NCBI GenBank assembly: GCA_021651055.1
Contig: JAJHOH010000001.1
Span: 1,860,001-1,924,000, forward strand
Length of the DNA: 64,000 nt
Direction: 5' to 3'
Source of the DNA: Candidatus Manganitrophus morganii
Lineage (GTDB): Bacteria > Nitrospirota > Nitrospiria > SBBL01 > Manganitrophaceae
Shown here in pieces: positions 1 to 9,377 of this stretch. The position numbers and the translations under genes were made by a program. The notes beneath the pieces are model-generated. The model was not told the DNA's origin. It ran no database searches and saw only the letters and a program-made list of their open reading frames with translations. How positions within the stretch are numbered: the first letter of the stretch is position 1; each line of letters opens with the position of its first letter.

Positions 1-3000
1 GATATCGGAAGCGAGCCGGTCCGACGGCAAGCCCTCGAACAAGCGCGCGATACAGGTCATCCCGCCTCGACCGGACGGATTATCCTGGTCGGGACCGAGG
101 AGGTCGGATTTTCCATTCGGGTCCCGGTCTACCGCAATGGGCTGCCTCAGACCACAGTGGAGGAGAAACGCCGCGCCCTGATCGGATTCGTCGCCTCCGC
201 GTTCACCACGAAGAATCTCATGGAGGAGGTCCTCGGCGGCAATTCCATGCTCGACTTTCAATTTGAGATTTTCGACGGTGGAATGGAGAAGACAACCAAT
301 CCCCTTCCCCTCCTAACGAAAGAGAGACTGCTTTACGACAGCAATGACATTCTGGGCGCCAACACCGGCAACAATCCCCCCCGATACACACAAATCGCCT
401 CTTTGGATATCGCAGGTCGCCATTGGTACATCTACTTTTCCACCCATGCCTCCTTCCTATCGGAAATAGAAGAAACCCTTCCTTTCCTTATTCTTTTCGG
501 CGGGGCGACGTTCTCCCTGTTGCTCTCGTACATTACCTGGTCGACGACGACCGCGCGCCGGCGCGCCATCGACCTCGCGGAGAGCATGACCGTCGATCTT
601 CGGGATAGCGAAGAGCGCTTTCGGGCGATTTTCGATCGGGCCCCTTCCGGAATCGGCGTGGTCGATCTGGAAGGACGTTTTATTCAGGTGAATCAGAGTT
701 ATGCCGCCTTCCTCGGCTATACGCGGGAAGAGCTGCCGGGACGGACGTTCCAAGAGATGACCCATCCGGACGACCTGACGGCGAGCATGACGGTGAAAGA
801 GGAGCTGGCGGCCGGAAAGGCTGATAAACATCGATTTGAAAAACGCTATATCCGCAAAGACGGTCGGATCGTTTGGGGCGATATCACGGTCTCTCAGATC
901 AACGACCCCTCGGGAAAGCCGAAGTATTTTGTTGCAGTCGTGGACGACATCACCGAGCGGAAACAGATGGAAGAAGCGCTGCGCGAGACCAACCACACCC
1001 TTCAAGCCCTCATTGAGGCCTCCCCCCTGGCCATTATCACCCTCGATCTGGATGGTACGGTCAAAAGCTGGAATTCCGCCGCCCAACAGATTTTCGGATG
1101 GAGTCCGGAAGAGGTCATCGGCCGCTTCAATCCCATCGTCCCCAAAGAAAAAGAGAATGAGTTTAAAGGATTGGTAAAGGCGCTTCTGCAAGGAAAAGTT
1201 TTTTCCAATCTCGAAGTCAACCGTCAAAGAAAGAACGGCTCCCGGGTCGATGTCAGCTTATCCACCGCACCGTTGCGGGACGGGCAAGGTCATATCCGAG
1301 GGATCGTCGGAATTCTGGCCGACATGACGGTGCAGAAGCGGGCGGAGGAAGCGCTGCGGAATAGTGAAAGTCGCTTCAGACGGGTCATTGATTCCAACAT
1401 GATCGGCATTGTCTTCTCGGACGTCAACGGAAATATCACGGAGGCCAATGACGCTTTTCTTCAAATGGTTGGATATACCCGCGAGGAGCTTCGCTCGGGG
1501 GAAATCAGCTGGAAAGAGATGACCCCCTCCGAATATCATCCTCTGGACATGAAAGGCCTCGATGAGATGACCGCCACCGGGGTCTGCGCTCCTTTTGAGA
1601 AAGAATTTATCCGCAAAGACGGAAGCAGGGTGCCTGTGATGATCGGCGCCGCCTTCCTTGAAGGCTCTCAGGAGAAGACGGTCGGTTTTGTCGTCGATAT
1701 CACCGACCGCAAACGGGCCGACGAACGGCTGCGGGAAAGCGAAGAAAAATATCGGCTTTTGTTCGAGAACAATCCGTACCCGATGTGGGTGTTCGATCTG
1801 GAGACGCTCGCTTTTCTGGCGGTCAACGAAGCGACCGTATCCCGCTACGGCTATCATCGGGAGGAGTTTCTCTCGATGACGATCACAGATCTCTGCCCCA
1901 CCGAAGATATACCTCTTCTCCTCAAGAGTCTTCCGGAGATCAACACCCGGGTCGGCCCGGGGGGGATCTGGCGAAACAGAAAAAAAGACAGGACGGTGAT
2001 CGACGTGGAGATCACCGCGGATCTGATCTCCTTCTCCGGAAGGAAGGCCAAACTTGTCCTGGCCAACGATGTGACCGAGCGCCTCCGCGCGGAAGAAGCG
2101 CTCCGACAGAGCGAGGAACAGTACCGGCTCCTATTTGATCGAAATCCCCACCCGATGTGGGTCGTCGATCCTCCAACGCATGCTTTCTTGGCGGTCAATG
2201 AAGCGGCGATTCGTCATTATGGTTATTCAAGAGAAGCGTTCCTTCGGATGACGATTTGCGACATCCGCCCGCCGGAAGAAGTTCCGCTCTTGCTCGGCTA
2301 TCTCCAAGAGGCTGCGCATCGGGAAACATCTTCGGACCCGGTTATGGGCGGGGTCTGGACACATCGAAAAAAAGATGGAAGCCTCATCGAGGCCGAGATC
2401 ACCTGGAATCTGATCCTCTTTCGGGGAAAGGAGGCCCGGCTGGTTCTGGCCGAGGATGTCACCGAATCGAGAAAAACCGAACGGGAACTGCAAGATTCAG
2501 AGCGCCGGTTTCGACAGCTGGCGGAGAACATCCATGAGATCTTCTGGATCGTGGAATTCTCCCCTTTCCGAATGCTTTACATCAGTCCCGCCTACGAGCA
2601 GATCTGGGGACGCGCCTGTCAGAGCCTTTATGATCAGCCGAAATCATTTCTGGATGCGGTTTATCCCGAAGACCGGGTCCGTGTTCTCGACGCCATGGAG
2701 CAACAAGGCCGGGGAGAGCCGACCGACACCGAATATCGTATCATTCGGACCGACGGCTCCGTTCGCTGGATTCGGGATCGGGGCTTTCCGATCAAAGACG
2801 AATCGGGAAAGGTCTACCGCGTGGCCGGGGTGGCCGAAGACATTACCGAGCGTCGCCAAGCCGAACAGGCCTTGCGTGAAACGAATGAGACACTTCGCGC
2901 TTTGATTCATGCCTCTCCCTTGGCGATCTTCGCCCTCGACTCGGAAGGAAAGGTAAAGATGTGGAACCCGGCGGCGGAGCGGCTCTTCGGCTGGAGAGAG

Positions 3001-4908
3001 TATGAAATTTTCAATCAGCGATTCCCGATCCTCCCCGTGGATCAAGAGGAAGAGCTGGATCTTCTTCAAAAACTGGTCTGCGAAGGGAAAGGGTTTACCG
3101 GATTGGAGACGTGCCATTCCCGAAAGGACGGATCGTCGGTCGATATCAGCATCTCCGTGGCTCCCCTCCCCGGCTCGGAGCCGATGATGACCGGTATTGT
3201 CGCCGTCGTGGCCGATATTTCGGATCGCAAAAAAACGGAGGAGGCGCTCCGGAAGAGCGAAGAGCGTTTTCATCTCGCCACACGCGCCACCAACGACGCC
3301 GTCTGGGATTGGGATCTGATCACGAACTCGCTTTGGTGGAATGAGAACCTTCAAACCCTCTTCGGCTACAGGCCGGAGGAGATCGAGCCGGGGGTCGAGT
3401 CTTGGACAAGTCGGCTCCATCCGGAAGACAAAGAGCGGGTCCTCTCGGGGATTCACACTGCAATCGTTGCTGGTGATCAGCTCTGGTCGGGGGAGTATCG
3501 TTTCCGGCGAGGCGATGGAAGTTATGCGACCGTTCTCGACCGCGGCTATATCGTACGGGACGCGGCGGGGGCGCCGGTCCGGATGATCGGGGCGATGATG
3601 GACATCACCGAGAGAAATCACGCGGAGGAAGCGCTCCGAATCAAGACGGACCAGCTGGCGGCGGTCACCGATGCGATGACCGCCTACCTCGATAATCGGG
3701 ATTGGGGCGAGACCAGCTCCCTTCTCCTCCGGTCGGCCCTCCATCAAACAGAAAGCGAGTACGGCTTTATCGGCGTGGTCGTTGAGGGGCCGGCCTTCCG
3801 GATTCTCGCCACCGAGGGGATTGATGTGGGACCGATCAAGAGTCGTCCGTTCTACACGGAGGCTCTCCGGATGGATGGAGAACAGGAATATCTTGAGTTA
3901 CACCAGTTCGATAATCTGTTCGGAAAGGTGATCCAAAGCGGAAAGGTCGTCCTCTCCAATGACGCCGCCACCGATCCCCGGTCGGGGGGAATTCCGCCCG
4001 GACATCCTTCCATGCGCAATTTCCTCGGTGTTCCGATCATCCGGGAAAACAAGGTGGTGGGAATGATCGGGATTGCGAATTGCCCCAAAGGATACAGCGG
4101 AACGGAGCAGGCGGGGCTTGAAATCCTCTCCCATGCGACAGGGATTCTGTATGATAATTACCGGCGGCGGGAAAGAGAGATCGCCCTGGAAAATCAGCAG
4201 AAGAGTGTCGAGAAGGAATTAAGACGATCCCAAGAGCAGTTGCGCAATCTCTCAAGCCGGCTTCACTCCATGGTGGAAGAGGAGCGGACCCGCATCTCAA
4301 GGGAAATTCACGACGAATTGGGGCAGCTATTGACAATTTTGAAAATGGAACTATCATGGCTGAAAAAACGACTGCCGAAAAAAGAGGCGTTGTTGCGAGA
4401 CCGGACGAAATCGATGGCGAAGCTGGTCGACACCACCGTCCAGACCCTCCGGAAGATTTCAACGGAATTGAGGCCGGGCGTTTTGGATGACCTCGGGCTC
4501 ACCGCCGCCATTGAATGGCAGGTTCAGGAATTCCAAAGTCGAACGGGGATGCGCTGCCACTTTACCGTTCGTCCGGAGGAAATTCTGCTCGATCCCGATC
4601 GGTCGACTGCGGTTTTTCGAATCTTCCAGGAGACGCTCACCAACATCGTCCGCCATGCCAACGCCGATGAAGTCGCGATCCTTCTGGAAAAAACCGAGGA
4701 GAACCTGATTTTGGAGGTCAAAGACAACGGAAGAGGGATCACGCAAAGCCAGATTACGAATTCAAAGTCACTTGGACTCTTGGGAATACGTGAAAGGGCC
4801 CTCCTCTGGGGAGGGACGGTCCAGATCAACGGCGTTCCCGGAAAAGGAACCATCATTACCGTCCAGATTCCACTTCATCAACCGACCGACGCCGGAATGA
4901 AATCATGA
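1..4908 (+). CDS. multi-PAS sensor histidine kinase, NarL/UhpB type (5'-truncated by window edge)
   Basis: The frame is open from base 1, so the true start lies upstream of the window. An internal GTG at 157 is not the start, because the residues before it continue an extracytoplasmic CHASE-like sensor region. One membrane helix lies near 478-540. By eye eight PAS domains follow, beginning near 600, 980, 1355, 1730, 2100, 2490, 2870 and 3250, then a GAF domain (about 3640-4170). The kinase core is HisKA_3 (phospho-acceptor His in REIHDELGQ, about 4300) and an HATPase_c domain (N box NIVRHA, G boxes DNGRGI and GLLGIRERA). HisKA_3 kinases normally phosphorylate NarL/FixJ regulators, and one starts inside this stop codon. 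PAS4 and PAS5 are close to each other, suggesting internal duplication. The ligand is unknown. Confidence 0.93.
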   Translation, partial: DIGSEPVRRQALEQARDTGHPASTGRIILVGTEEVGFSIRVPVYRNGLPQTTVEEKRRALIGFVASAFTTKNLMEEVLGGNSMLDFQFEIFDGGMEKTTNPLPLLTKERLLYDSNDILGANTGNNPPRYTQIASLDIAGRHWYIYFSTHASFLSEIEETLPFLILFGGATFSLLLSYITWSTTTARRRAIDLAESMTVDLRDSEERFRAIFDRAPSGIGVVDLEGRFIQVNQSYAAFLGYTREELPGRTFQEMTHPDDLTASMTVKEELAAGKADKHRFEKRYIRKDGRIVWGDITVSQINDPSGKPKYFVAVVDDITERKQMEEALRETNHTLQALIEASPLAIITLDLDGTVKSWNSAAQQIFGWSPEEVIGRFNPIVPKEKENEFKGLVKALLQGKVFSNLEVNRQRKNGSRVDVSLSTAPLRDGQGHIRGIVGILADMTVQKRAEEALRNSESRFRRVIDSNMIGIVFSDVNGNITEANDAFLQMVGYTREELRSGEISWKEMTPSEYHPLDMKGLDEMTATGVCAPFEKEFIRKDGSRVPVMIGAAFLEGSQEKTVGFVVDITDRKRADERLRESEEKYRLLFENNPYPMWVFDLETLAFLAVNEATVSRYGYHREEFLSMTITDLCPTEDIPLLLKSLPEINTRVGPGGIWRNRKKDRTVIDVEITADLISFSGRKAKLVLANDVTERLRAEEALRQSEEQYRLLFDRNPHPMWVVDPPTHAFLAVNEAAIRHYGYSREAFLRMTICDIRPPEEVPLLLGYLQEAAHRETSSDPVMGGVWTHRKKDGSLIEAEITWNLILFRGKEARLVLAEDVTESRKTERELQDSERRFRQLAENIHEIFWIVEFSPFRMLYISPAYEQIWGRACQSLYDQPKSFLDAVYPEDRVRVLDAMEQQGRGEPTDTEYRIIRTDGSVRWIRDRGFPIKDESGKVYRVAGVAEDITERRQAEQALRETNETLRALIHASPLAIFALDSEGKVKMWNPAAERLFGWREYEIFNQRFPILPVDQEEELDLLQKLVCEGKGFTGLETCHSRKDGSSVDISISVAPLPGSEPMMTGIVAVVADISDRKKTEEALRKSEERFHLATRATNDAVWDWDLITNSLWWNENLQTLFGYRPEEIEPGVESWTSRLHPEDKERVLSGIHTAIVAGDQLWSGEYRFRRGDGSYATVLDRGYIVRDAAGAPVRMIGAMMDITERNHAEEALRIKTDQLAAVTDAMTAYLDNRDWGETSSLLLRSALHQTESEYGFIGVVVEGPAFRILATEGIDVGPIKSRPFYTEALRMDGEQEYLELHQFDNLFGKVIQSGKVVLSNDAATDPRSGGIPPGHPSMRNFLGVPIIRENKVVGMIGIANCPKGYSGTEQAGLEILSHATGILYDNYRRREREIALENQQKSVEKELRRSQEQLRNLSSRLHSMVEEERTRISREIHDELGQLLTILKMELSWLKKRLPKKEALLRDRTKSMAKLVDTTVQTLRKISTELRPGVLDDLGLTAAIEWQVQEFQSRTGMRCHFTVRPEEILLDPDRSTAVFRIFQETLTNIVRHANADEVAILLEKTEENLILEVKDNGRGITQSQITNSKSLGLLGIRERALLWGGTVQINGVPGKGTIITVQIPLHQPTDAGMKS

Positions 4909-5537
4909 TTAAAATTCTCATCGCGGACGACCACGCGATCGTCCGAAGAGGGTTGAAGCAGATCCTAACAGAAACAGCCGACATGGTCGTTGCCGGGGAA
5001 GCGCACAACGGTCAGGAGCTGCTCGAAAAAATGAGGAGCGATCAGTGGGACGTGATCGTTCTGGATATTTCGATGCCGGGCCGCGGAGGCCTCGATATCT
5101 TGAAGCAGTTGAAGAGCGAGCGGCCGAAGCTCCCCGTTCTCATGCTGACCATTCACCCGGAAGATCAATACGCCGTCCGCGTGCTCCGGGCGGGGGCGTC
5201 CGGCTATTTGACGAAGGAGAGCGCCCCGGATCACCTCGTCGAGGCGATCCGGAAAGTCGCCCGAGGAGGGAAATATATCAGCCCGCATCTGGCGGAGCGG
5301 CTTGCCTTCAACCTGGAGTCCATTTCCGAGCGGCCGCTTCACGAAGCGCTCTCCGACCGTGAATTTCAAGTCCTCCGCCTCATCGCCTCCGGAAAAACGG
5401 TCAAAGAAATCGGCGAGGAGCTCTCACTCAGCGTAAAGACCATCAGCACTTATCGAACCCGCATTCTTGAGAAGATGAAGATGAAAAACAATGCGGAGAT
5501 GACCCACTACGCCATCCAACAAAAGCTCGTTGAATAA
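4905..5537 (+). CDS. NarL/FixJ-family response regulator
   Basis: The 210-residue protein has an N-terminal receiver domain (acidic pair near the start, phospho-acceptor Asp in VIVLDISMPG around residue 53, Lys in YLTKES) and a C-terminal LuxR-type HTH (LSDREFQVLRLIASGKT). Its ATG overlaps the kinase stop codon (ATGA), so the two are translationally coupled and almost certainly form one two-component pair. It should bind DNA after phosphorylation by the upstream kinase. Target genes are not evident; the adjacent small HTH gene with an inverted repeat in its promoter region is a candidate. Confidence 0.94.
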   Translation: MIKILIADDHAIVRRGLKQILTETADMVVAGEAHNGQELLEKMRSDQWDVIVLDISMPGRGGLDILKQLKSERPKLPVLMLTIHPEDQYAVRVLRAGASGYLTKESAPDHLVEAIRKVARGGKYISPHLAERLAFNLESISERPLHEALSDREFQVLRLIASGKTVKEIGEELSLSVKTISTYRTRILEKMKMKNNAEMTHYAIQQKLVE

Positions 5538-5570
5538 CGCGGACCTCCCTAATCCTCAACACCTGTAGAC

Positions 5571-5593
5571 TTTGTAGGACAAACACCTACGAA
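5571..5593. promoter_or_regulatory. 23-bp inverted repeat upstream of small HTH gene
   Basis: Arms TTTGTAGG and CCTACGAA are separated by 7 bases and match at 7 of 8 positions. It lies about 150 bp before the next gene, in the only gap of this signalling cluster. This looks like an operator; a response-regulator site is an inference. A second, perfect palindrome GTCCGA-GG-TCGGAC lies at 5693-5706. Confidence 0.35.
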
Positions 5594-5745
5594 CATACCA
5601 GTCGGCGTCCCACAAAATAAACAGACCGAATCCGATACTCATTTCAAGCCTTCCCTTCTATATTTCTGACTAGCTATATCAATGGGGGTATTGTCCGAGG
5701 TCGGACGCCGCCCATTGTCAATAAATCAACTAGGAGGGATGAGAG

Positions 5746-5985
5746 ATGCCGGAAGCAAGGGCGTTGACCAAGCGAGAACAAGAAGTGATCCGTTTGGTTG
5801 CAGAAGGATTTAAGAATCGAGAGGTCGCGGAAAAACTCGGGATCCGGGTTAAGACGGTAGAAACGCACCGGGCCAACATCATGAATAAACTTGCCCTCCG
5901 AAACGTGGCCCAGTTGATCCGGTATGCCATTCAAAAAGGATTGGTTAAAATCGATCAAGAGGCTTTTGAGGAATCGATCCGCTGA
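5746..5985 (+). CDS. stand-alone LuxR-type HTH protein (79 aa)
   Basis: The protein is almost entirely a LuxR/FixJ C-terminal DNA-binding domain (LTKREQEVIRLVAEGFKN then VKTVETHRANIMNKL), with no receiver or ligand-binding domain. A strong Shine-Dalgarno (AGGAGGG) precedes the ATG by 8 bases. Its stop overlaps the next gene's ATG by one base (TGATG), so the separate receiver protein may act with it as a split response regulator. Its HTH is about two thirds identical by eye to the C-terminal half of the 138-residue protein at 30394-30810, so the two are paralogues. Confidence 0.88.
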   Translation: MPEARALTKREQEVIRLVAEGFKNREVAEKLGIRVKTVETHRANIMNKLALRNVAQLIRYAIQKGLVKIDQEAFEESIR

Positions 5986-6353
5986 TGAAGCGAATTCTCG
6001 TCGTCGACGACGAACAACTCCTCCTTGACCTTGTATCACATCTTCTTTCCAAGATCGGTTATCACGTCGATCAAGCGATCGATTGCCGGGAAGCCGCAGG
6101 GAAATTAAAGGAAAAAGGATATGATGCCATCTTCCTTGATATGAAGATGCCATTTATGGATGGGAAGGGATTCTATGAGAAGGTTCAGGCCCACTTTCCA
6201 GAGATGGCAAAGCGGATCATTTTCTTAACGGGCGATATCGCAAACCAGTCGACGACCGAATTCATTCAGGAGACCGGCAATCTCCATCTTCACAAACCGT
6301 TCACGATAAAGGAATTCAAGGCGGTCCTCGACCAGCTTTTTCAGTCGGTTTAA
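5985..6353 (+). CDS. CheY-like single-domain response regulator
   Basis: The 122 residues form one receiver domain: DDE acidic cluster at residues 8-10, phospho-acceptor Asp in AIFLDMKMPFMDG, conserved Thr in FLTGD and Lys in LHKPF. There is no output domain. Translational coupling (TGATG) to the preceding stand-alone HTH gene suggests they work together. The cognate kinase may be the multi-PAS kinase or an unlinked one. Confidence 0.92.
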   Translation: MKRILVVDDEQLLLDLVSHLLSKIGYHVDQAIDCREAAGKLKEKGYDAIFLDMKMPFMDGKGFYEKVQAHFPEMAKRIIFLTGDIANQSTTEFIQETGNLHLHKPFTIKEFKAVLDQLFQSV

Positions 6354-6358
6354 AATTT

Positions 6359-6910
6359 CTAAACCGCTTTTAGAACGATCTGTCGATACCAGAGAAGCGC
6401 CAAAAGCGTCTTGCTGTCGATGATCTTTCCTGAAAGCCCCTGCTGATAGACCTCTTCGAACGGAAGGAGCACCACCTCGATGAACTCCCCGGGATCGGTA
6501 TGCGCATGGGGGTTGGGACGGAGATCACGGCCGAGAAAGACTTCGATCTTGCCGGTTGAAAACCCGACCGAATGGTAATAACCGAAGAGGAAATCAAGCC
6601 GCTCCGGCCGCATCCCCACCTCTTCTTCGCACTCCCGCCGCGCCGTTTCGGCCGAGCGCTCCCCCATTTCTAAGATCCCGGCGGGAATCTCCAGCGTGAC
6701 CTGGCCGATCGCCGGCCGATATTGCCGGACCAGATAGACATTCCCTTCCGAGTCGATCGGAAGAATACCGACCGCGTCCGGCGGGGAGACAATCTCCCGA
6801 AGCGCCTCCGTTCCATCGGGAAGCCGGACAATTTGCTCCTCGGTCCGGATATACTTTCCCTGATAAACCACCGTTTTCCGAATTAACTTTTCTTCCAGAT
6901 CCAAGAACAC
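6359..6910 (-). CDS. NUDIX hydrolase, ADP-ribose pyrophosphatase type
   Basis: The 183-residue protein carries a perfect Nudix box: G-x5-E-x7-RE-U-x-EE-x-G-U, running from GILEMGE to RECEEEVGM, which binds the catalytic Mg2+. The preceding array LVRQYRPAIGQ and the following GYYHSVGFSTGKIEVFL are typical of ADP-ribose/NDP-sugar pyrophosphatases. The called start is GTG; a TTG two codons later is also possible. It lies 20 bases downstream of alpha-glucan phosphorylase on the same strand, so the two are probably co-transcribed, which fits a sugar-nucleotide substrate. Confidence 0.9.
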   Translation of the reverse strand: MFLDLEEKLIRKTVVYQGKYIRTEEQIVRLPDGTEALREIVSPPDAVGILPIDSEGNVYLVRQYRPAIGQVTLEIPAGILEMGERSAETARRECEEEVGMRPERLDFLFGYYHSVGFSTGKIEVFLGRDLRPNPHAHTDPGEFIEVVLLPFEEVYQQGLSGKIIDSKTLLALLWYRQIVLKAV

Positions 6911-6930
6911 CCCACCGGATCAATTCGGTC

Positions 6931-9072
6931 TTACTCTTTCGCCCCTCTTGCCGCCGGTGCATAGAGTTTATCGGCGTACTCTTTGACCATCCGCCTGGCG
7001 CAGAAAAAAGGGGCCACGGTGCGAATCGCCTCTTTGACCGTTTGAATCCAACCGCGCGGGACACCGTCCGCGTCCCTCCGGTAGTAGAGGGGAATCACCT
7101 CGTTCTCCAGGATCGCGTAGAGGCCCTCCGCATCGGAGGTATCCTGCATCTCGGGAGAAAGATTCTGAAGGGAGGGACCCGGCTTCACCCCAAAGGTCCA
7201 TCCATTCGAGCCGTTGTATCCCTCCGGCCACCACCCATCGAAGATACTCAGCTGGGGGACACCGTTGAGGGAAGCCTTCATCCCGCTCGTGCCGCTCGCC
7301 TCCAGCGGCGCCCGGGGAGTATTCATCCAGATATCGACCCCCTGTATAAAAAAGTGGGCGACGTGCATGTCGTAGTTCTCAACGAAGGCAATATGCCCGG
7401 CCAGCCCCGAATCTTTGGCGAGATTGTAGATCTGCTGGATGTAGCGCTTGCCGACCTCATCGGCCGGATGGGCCTTACCGGCGAAGACGATTTGAACCGG
7501 CCGCCATCGGTTTCCCAAGATTTTCTTGAGCCGCTCCAGATTCTGAAAGATCATCGTCGCCCGTTTGTAGGCGGTGAATCGTCTGGCAAAGCCGATGGTC
7601 AACGCCTCCGGATCGAGGAGGGTGCCGGCCGCCAGAAGTTGAATCGGATCGGCCCGATCTTCCGTCCAAGAGGTGCGGGCCCGCTCCCGGATGAACCCGA
7701 GCAACTTTCGTTTCAGCTGCTGACGGGTCTCCCAGAGAAGATCGTCCGGGACATCCATCACCCGTTGCCAGAGGGTCGGCTCGTCATGATGATGGACCCA
7801 ATCGGGAGAGAGATACTTTTTATAGAGCTCGTCCATTTCCGGCGCGACCCAGGTCGGCGTATGGATTCCGTTGGTAATCGAAAGAATGGGGACCTTCTCG
7901 ACGTCGGTATTCGGCCAAAGATGCTGCCACATCTTTCGCGAAACCTCTCCATGGAGCTGGCTGACCCCGTTTCGTCCCTGCGTGAGATGAAAGGCAAGAA
8001 CGGTCATGTTGAACGCCTCGCCCCACGGTTCCGGATGGCGGCCCAGCTCCCAAAAACGGGCCTGATCGAGTCCCAACATCGGCCAATAATTTGAAAAATA
8101 TTTTTCGATCAGCGCGGCGGGAAAAGCATCATGCCCGGCCGGAACCGGCGTATGGGTGGTAAAGATGCTGCTCTTTCGGACCGTCTCTGCCGCCTCGTCA
8201 AAGCGCTTCCCGGCCGCCACCCCTTCGCGGATTCGCTCCAGCATCTGGAACGAGGTATGTCCTTCGTTGCAGTGCCAGACGGTGGGACGGATGCCGAGGG
8301 CGCGCAGGAGGCGAACCCCCCCGATTCCGAGGACGATTTCTTGGCGAATCCGCAGCTCTTGATCCCCACCGTAAAGACGGGCGGAAAGCTCTCGATCCCA
8401 GGGAGCATTTTCCGGAACATCGGTATCCATCAAATAGAGCCGGACCCGGCCGACCTGAACCTCCCAGACTTTGATATAGATGCTCCTCGGTCCGACAGGA
8501 ACCTCCACGAGCACCTGACCGGAGGGGAACTGGGCGGGTCGAATCGCCACGGTGTTGAGGTCGAGCGGTCGGTAGATCGGCTCCTGCCATCCGTCCGCCT
8601 GGATCTTCTGATGGAAATAACCTTGCGGATAAAGAAAGCCGACGCCGATGAGAGGGATCCCGAGATCCCCCGCCTCTTTACAGTGGTCTCCGGCCAAGAG
8701 GCCTAACCCGCCGGAGTAGATCGGCAGCGAGTTATGCAGTCCAAACTCCGCCGAGAAGTAGGCGATCGACGCGGAAGAAAGATCCGGGAATCTCTCGCCA
8801 AACCAGGTCGGGCGAGAACCGAGATCGGTGTCGAGCGCCTTGAGCACCGCATCATAACGACGGAGGAAGGTCGGGTCTTCCGCCACTTCCTTGAATCGCT
8901 CCTGCGCCAGTCCTTGTAATACCTTCACCGGATTGTGATTGGTCTGCTTCCAGAGGGGGCGATCGAGGGCCTCAAAGAGGGAGCGCGCCTCCGGGTGCCA
9001 GCTCCACCAAAGATTGTAAGCAAGCTCTTCCAACCGATTGATCCGTTGAGGAATTTGTAGCTGCTGCGTCAT
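6931..9072 (-). CDS. glgP: alpha-glucan (glycogen/maltodextrin) phosphorylase
   Basis: The 713-residue protein of family GT35 (short, bacterial form) releases glucose-1-phosphate from alpha-1,4-glucans. The PLP-binding lysine lies in the hallmark SGTSGMKASLNGV near the C-terminus, followed by FDGWWPEGYNG; the N-terminus LEELAYNLWWSWHPEA is typical of this subfamily. I place the start at 9072 rather than the longer GTG at 9093: the Shine-Dalgarno AAAGGA lies inside the longer version and 9 bases before this ATG. Neighbours (NUDIX hydrolase, PEP synthase regulator) point to storage-carbon mobilisation linked to gluconeogenesis control. Confidence 0.95.
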   Translation of the reverse strand: MTQQLQIPQRINRLEELAYNLWWSWHPEARSLFEALDRPLWKQTNHNPVKVLQGLAQERFKEVAEDPTFLRRYDAVLKALDTDLGSRPTWFGERFPDLSSASIAYFSAEFGLHNSLPIYSGGLGLLAGDHCKEAGDLGIPLIGVGFLYPQGYFHQKIQADGWQEPIYRPLDLNTVAIRPAQFPSGQVLVEVPVGPRSIYIKVWEVQVGRVRLYLMDTDVPENAPWDRELSARLYGGDQELRIRQEIVLGIGGVRLLRALGIRPTVWHCNEGHTSFQMLERIREGVAAGKRFDEAAETVRKSSIFTTHTPVPAGHDAFPAALIEKYFSNYWPMLGLDQARFWELGRHPEPWGEAFNMTVLAFHLTQGRNGVSQLHGEVSRKMWQHLWPNTDVEKVPILSITNGIHTPTWVAPEMDELYKKYLSPDWVHHHDEPTLWQRVMDVPDDLLWETRQQLKRKLLGFIRERARTSWTEDRADPIQLLAAGTLLDPEALTIGFARRFTAYKRATMIFQNLERLKKILGNRWRPVQIVFAGKAHPADEVGKRYIQQIYNLAKDSGLAGHIAFVENYDMHVAHFFIQGVDIWMNTPRAPLEASGTSGMKASLNGVPQLSIFDGWWPEGYNGSNGWTFGVKPGPSLQNLSPEMQDTSDAEGLYAILENEVIPLYYRRDADGVPRGWIQTVKEAIRTVAPFFCARRMVKEYADKLYAPAARGAKE

Positions 9073-9377
9073 CAAATTAAATCCTTTCTTCACATGTATG
9101 CAAGAGACCCATCCAAGATTGAGGTGTCGTTTTCAAAAAGCATCTGCTTCAGGACACCTTTGTCCGGCCCAAAAATAAGATTGTATGTATTTGTGCCAGC
9201 TTAACAAAATCGGCTCTAAAGATCAACGAAAGACATAAAATAACCATCAGACACGATGTCTGTGTCAGAAGATAAAAACCACTATTTTTTTAATGTTCTT
9301 TCCGTCTCATTCTAATCTTTTGTGCCCTTTCGGTTTTGGTGTTTGGTTTTTCCTAAAAAATCGGTTATCATGTCGCC
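9073..9377. other. divergent intergenic region (305 bp)
   Basis: This AT-rich spacer separates glgP from the kinase-pyrophosphorylase gene and must hold promoters for both strands. It contains a perfect inverted repeat CAGACA-CGA-TGTCTG at 9248-9262. No small ORF with a ribosome site is evident. Confidence 0.5.
9343..9371 (+). promoter_or_regulatory. candidate sigma-70 promoter giving a near-leaderless transcript
   Basis: TTGGTT and TATCAT are separated by exactly 17 bases. The -10 ends 6 bases before the ATG at 9378, so transcription would start at or next to the start codon; no Shine-Dalgarno is visible before that ATG. The -35 is weak (3 of 6). Confidence 0.35.

Noticed and set aside
5560-5580. 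ACCTGTAG resembling a lux box half-site upstream of the small HTH gene
   Set aside because: Only the left half matches; the right half fits no ACAGGT. Too weak to link the gene to the LuxR circuit.
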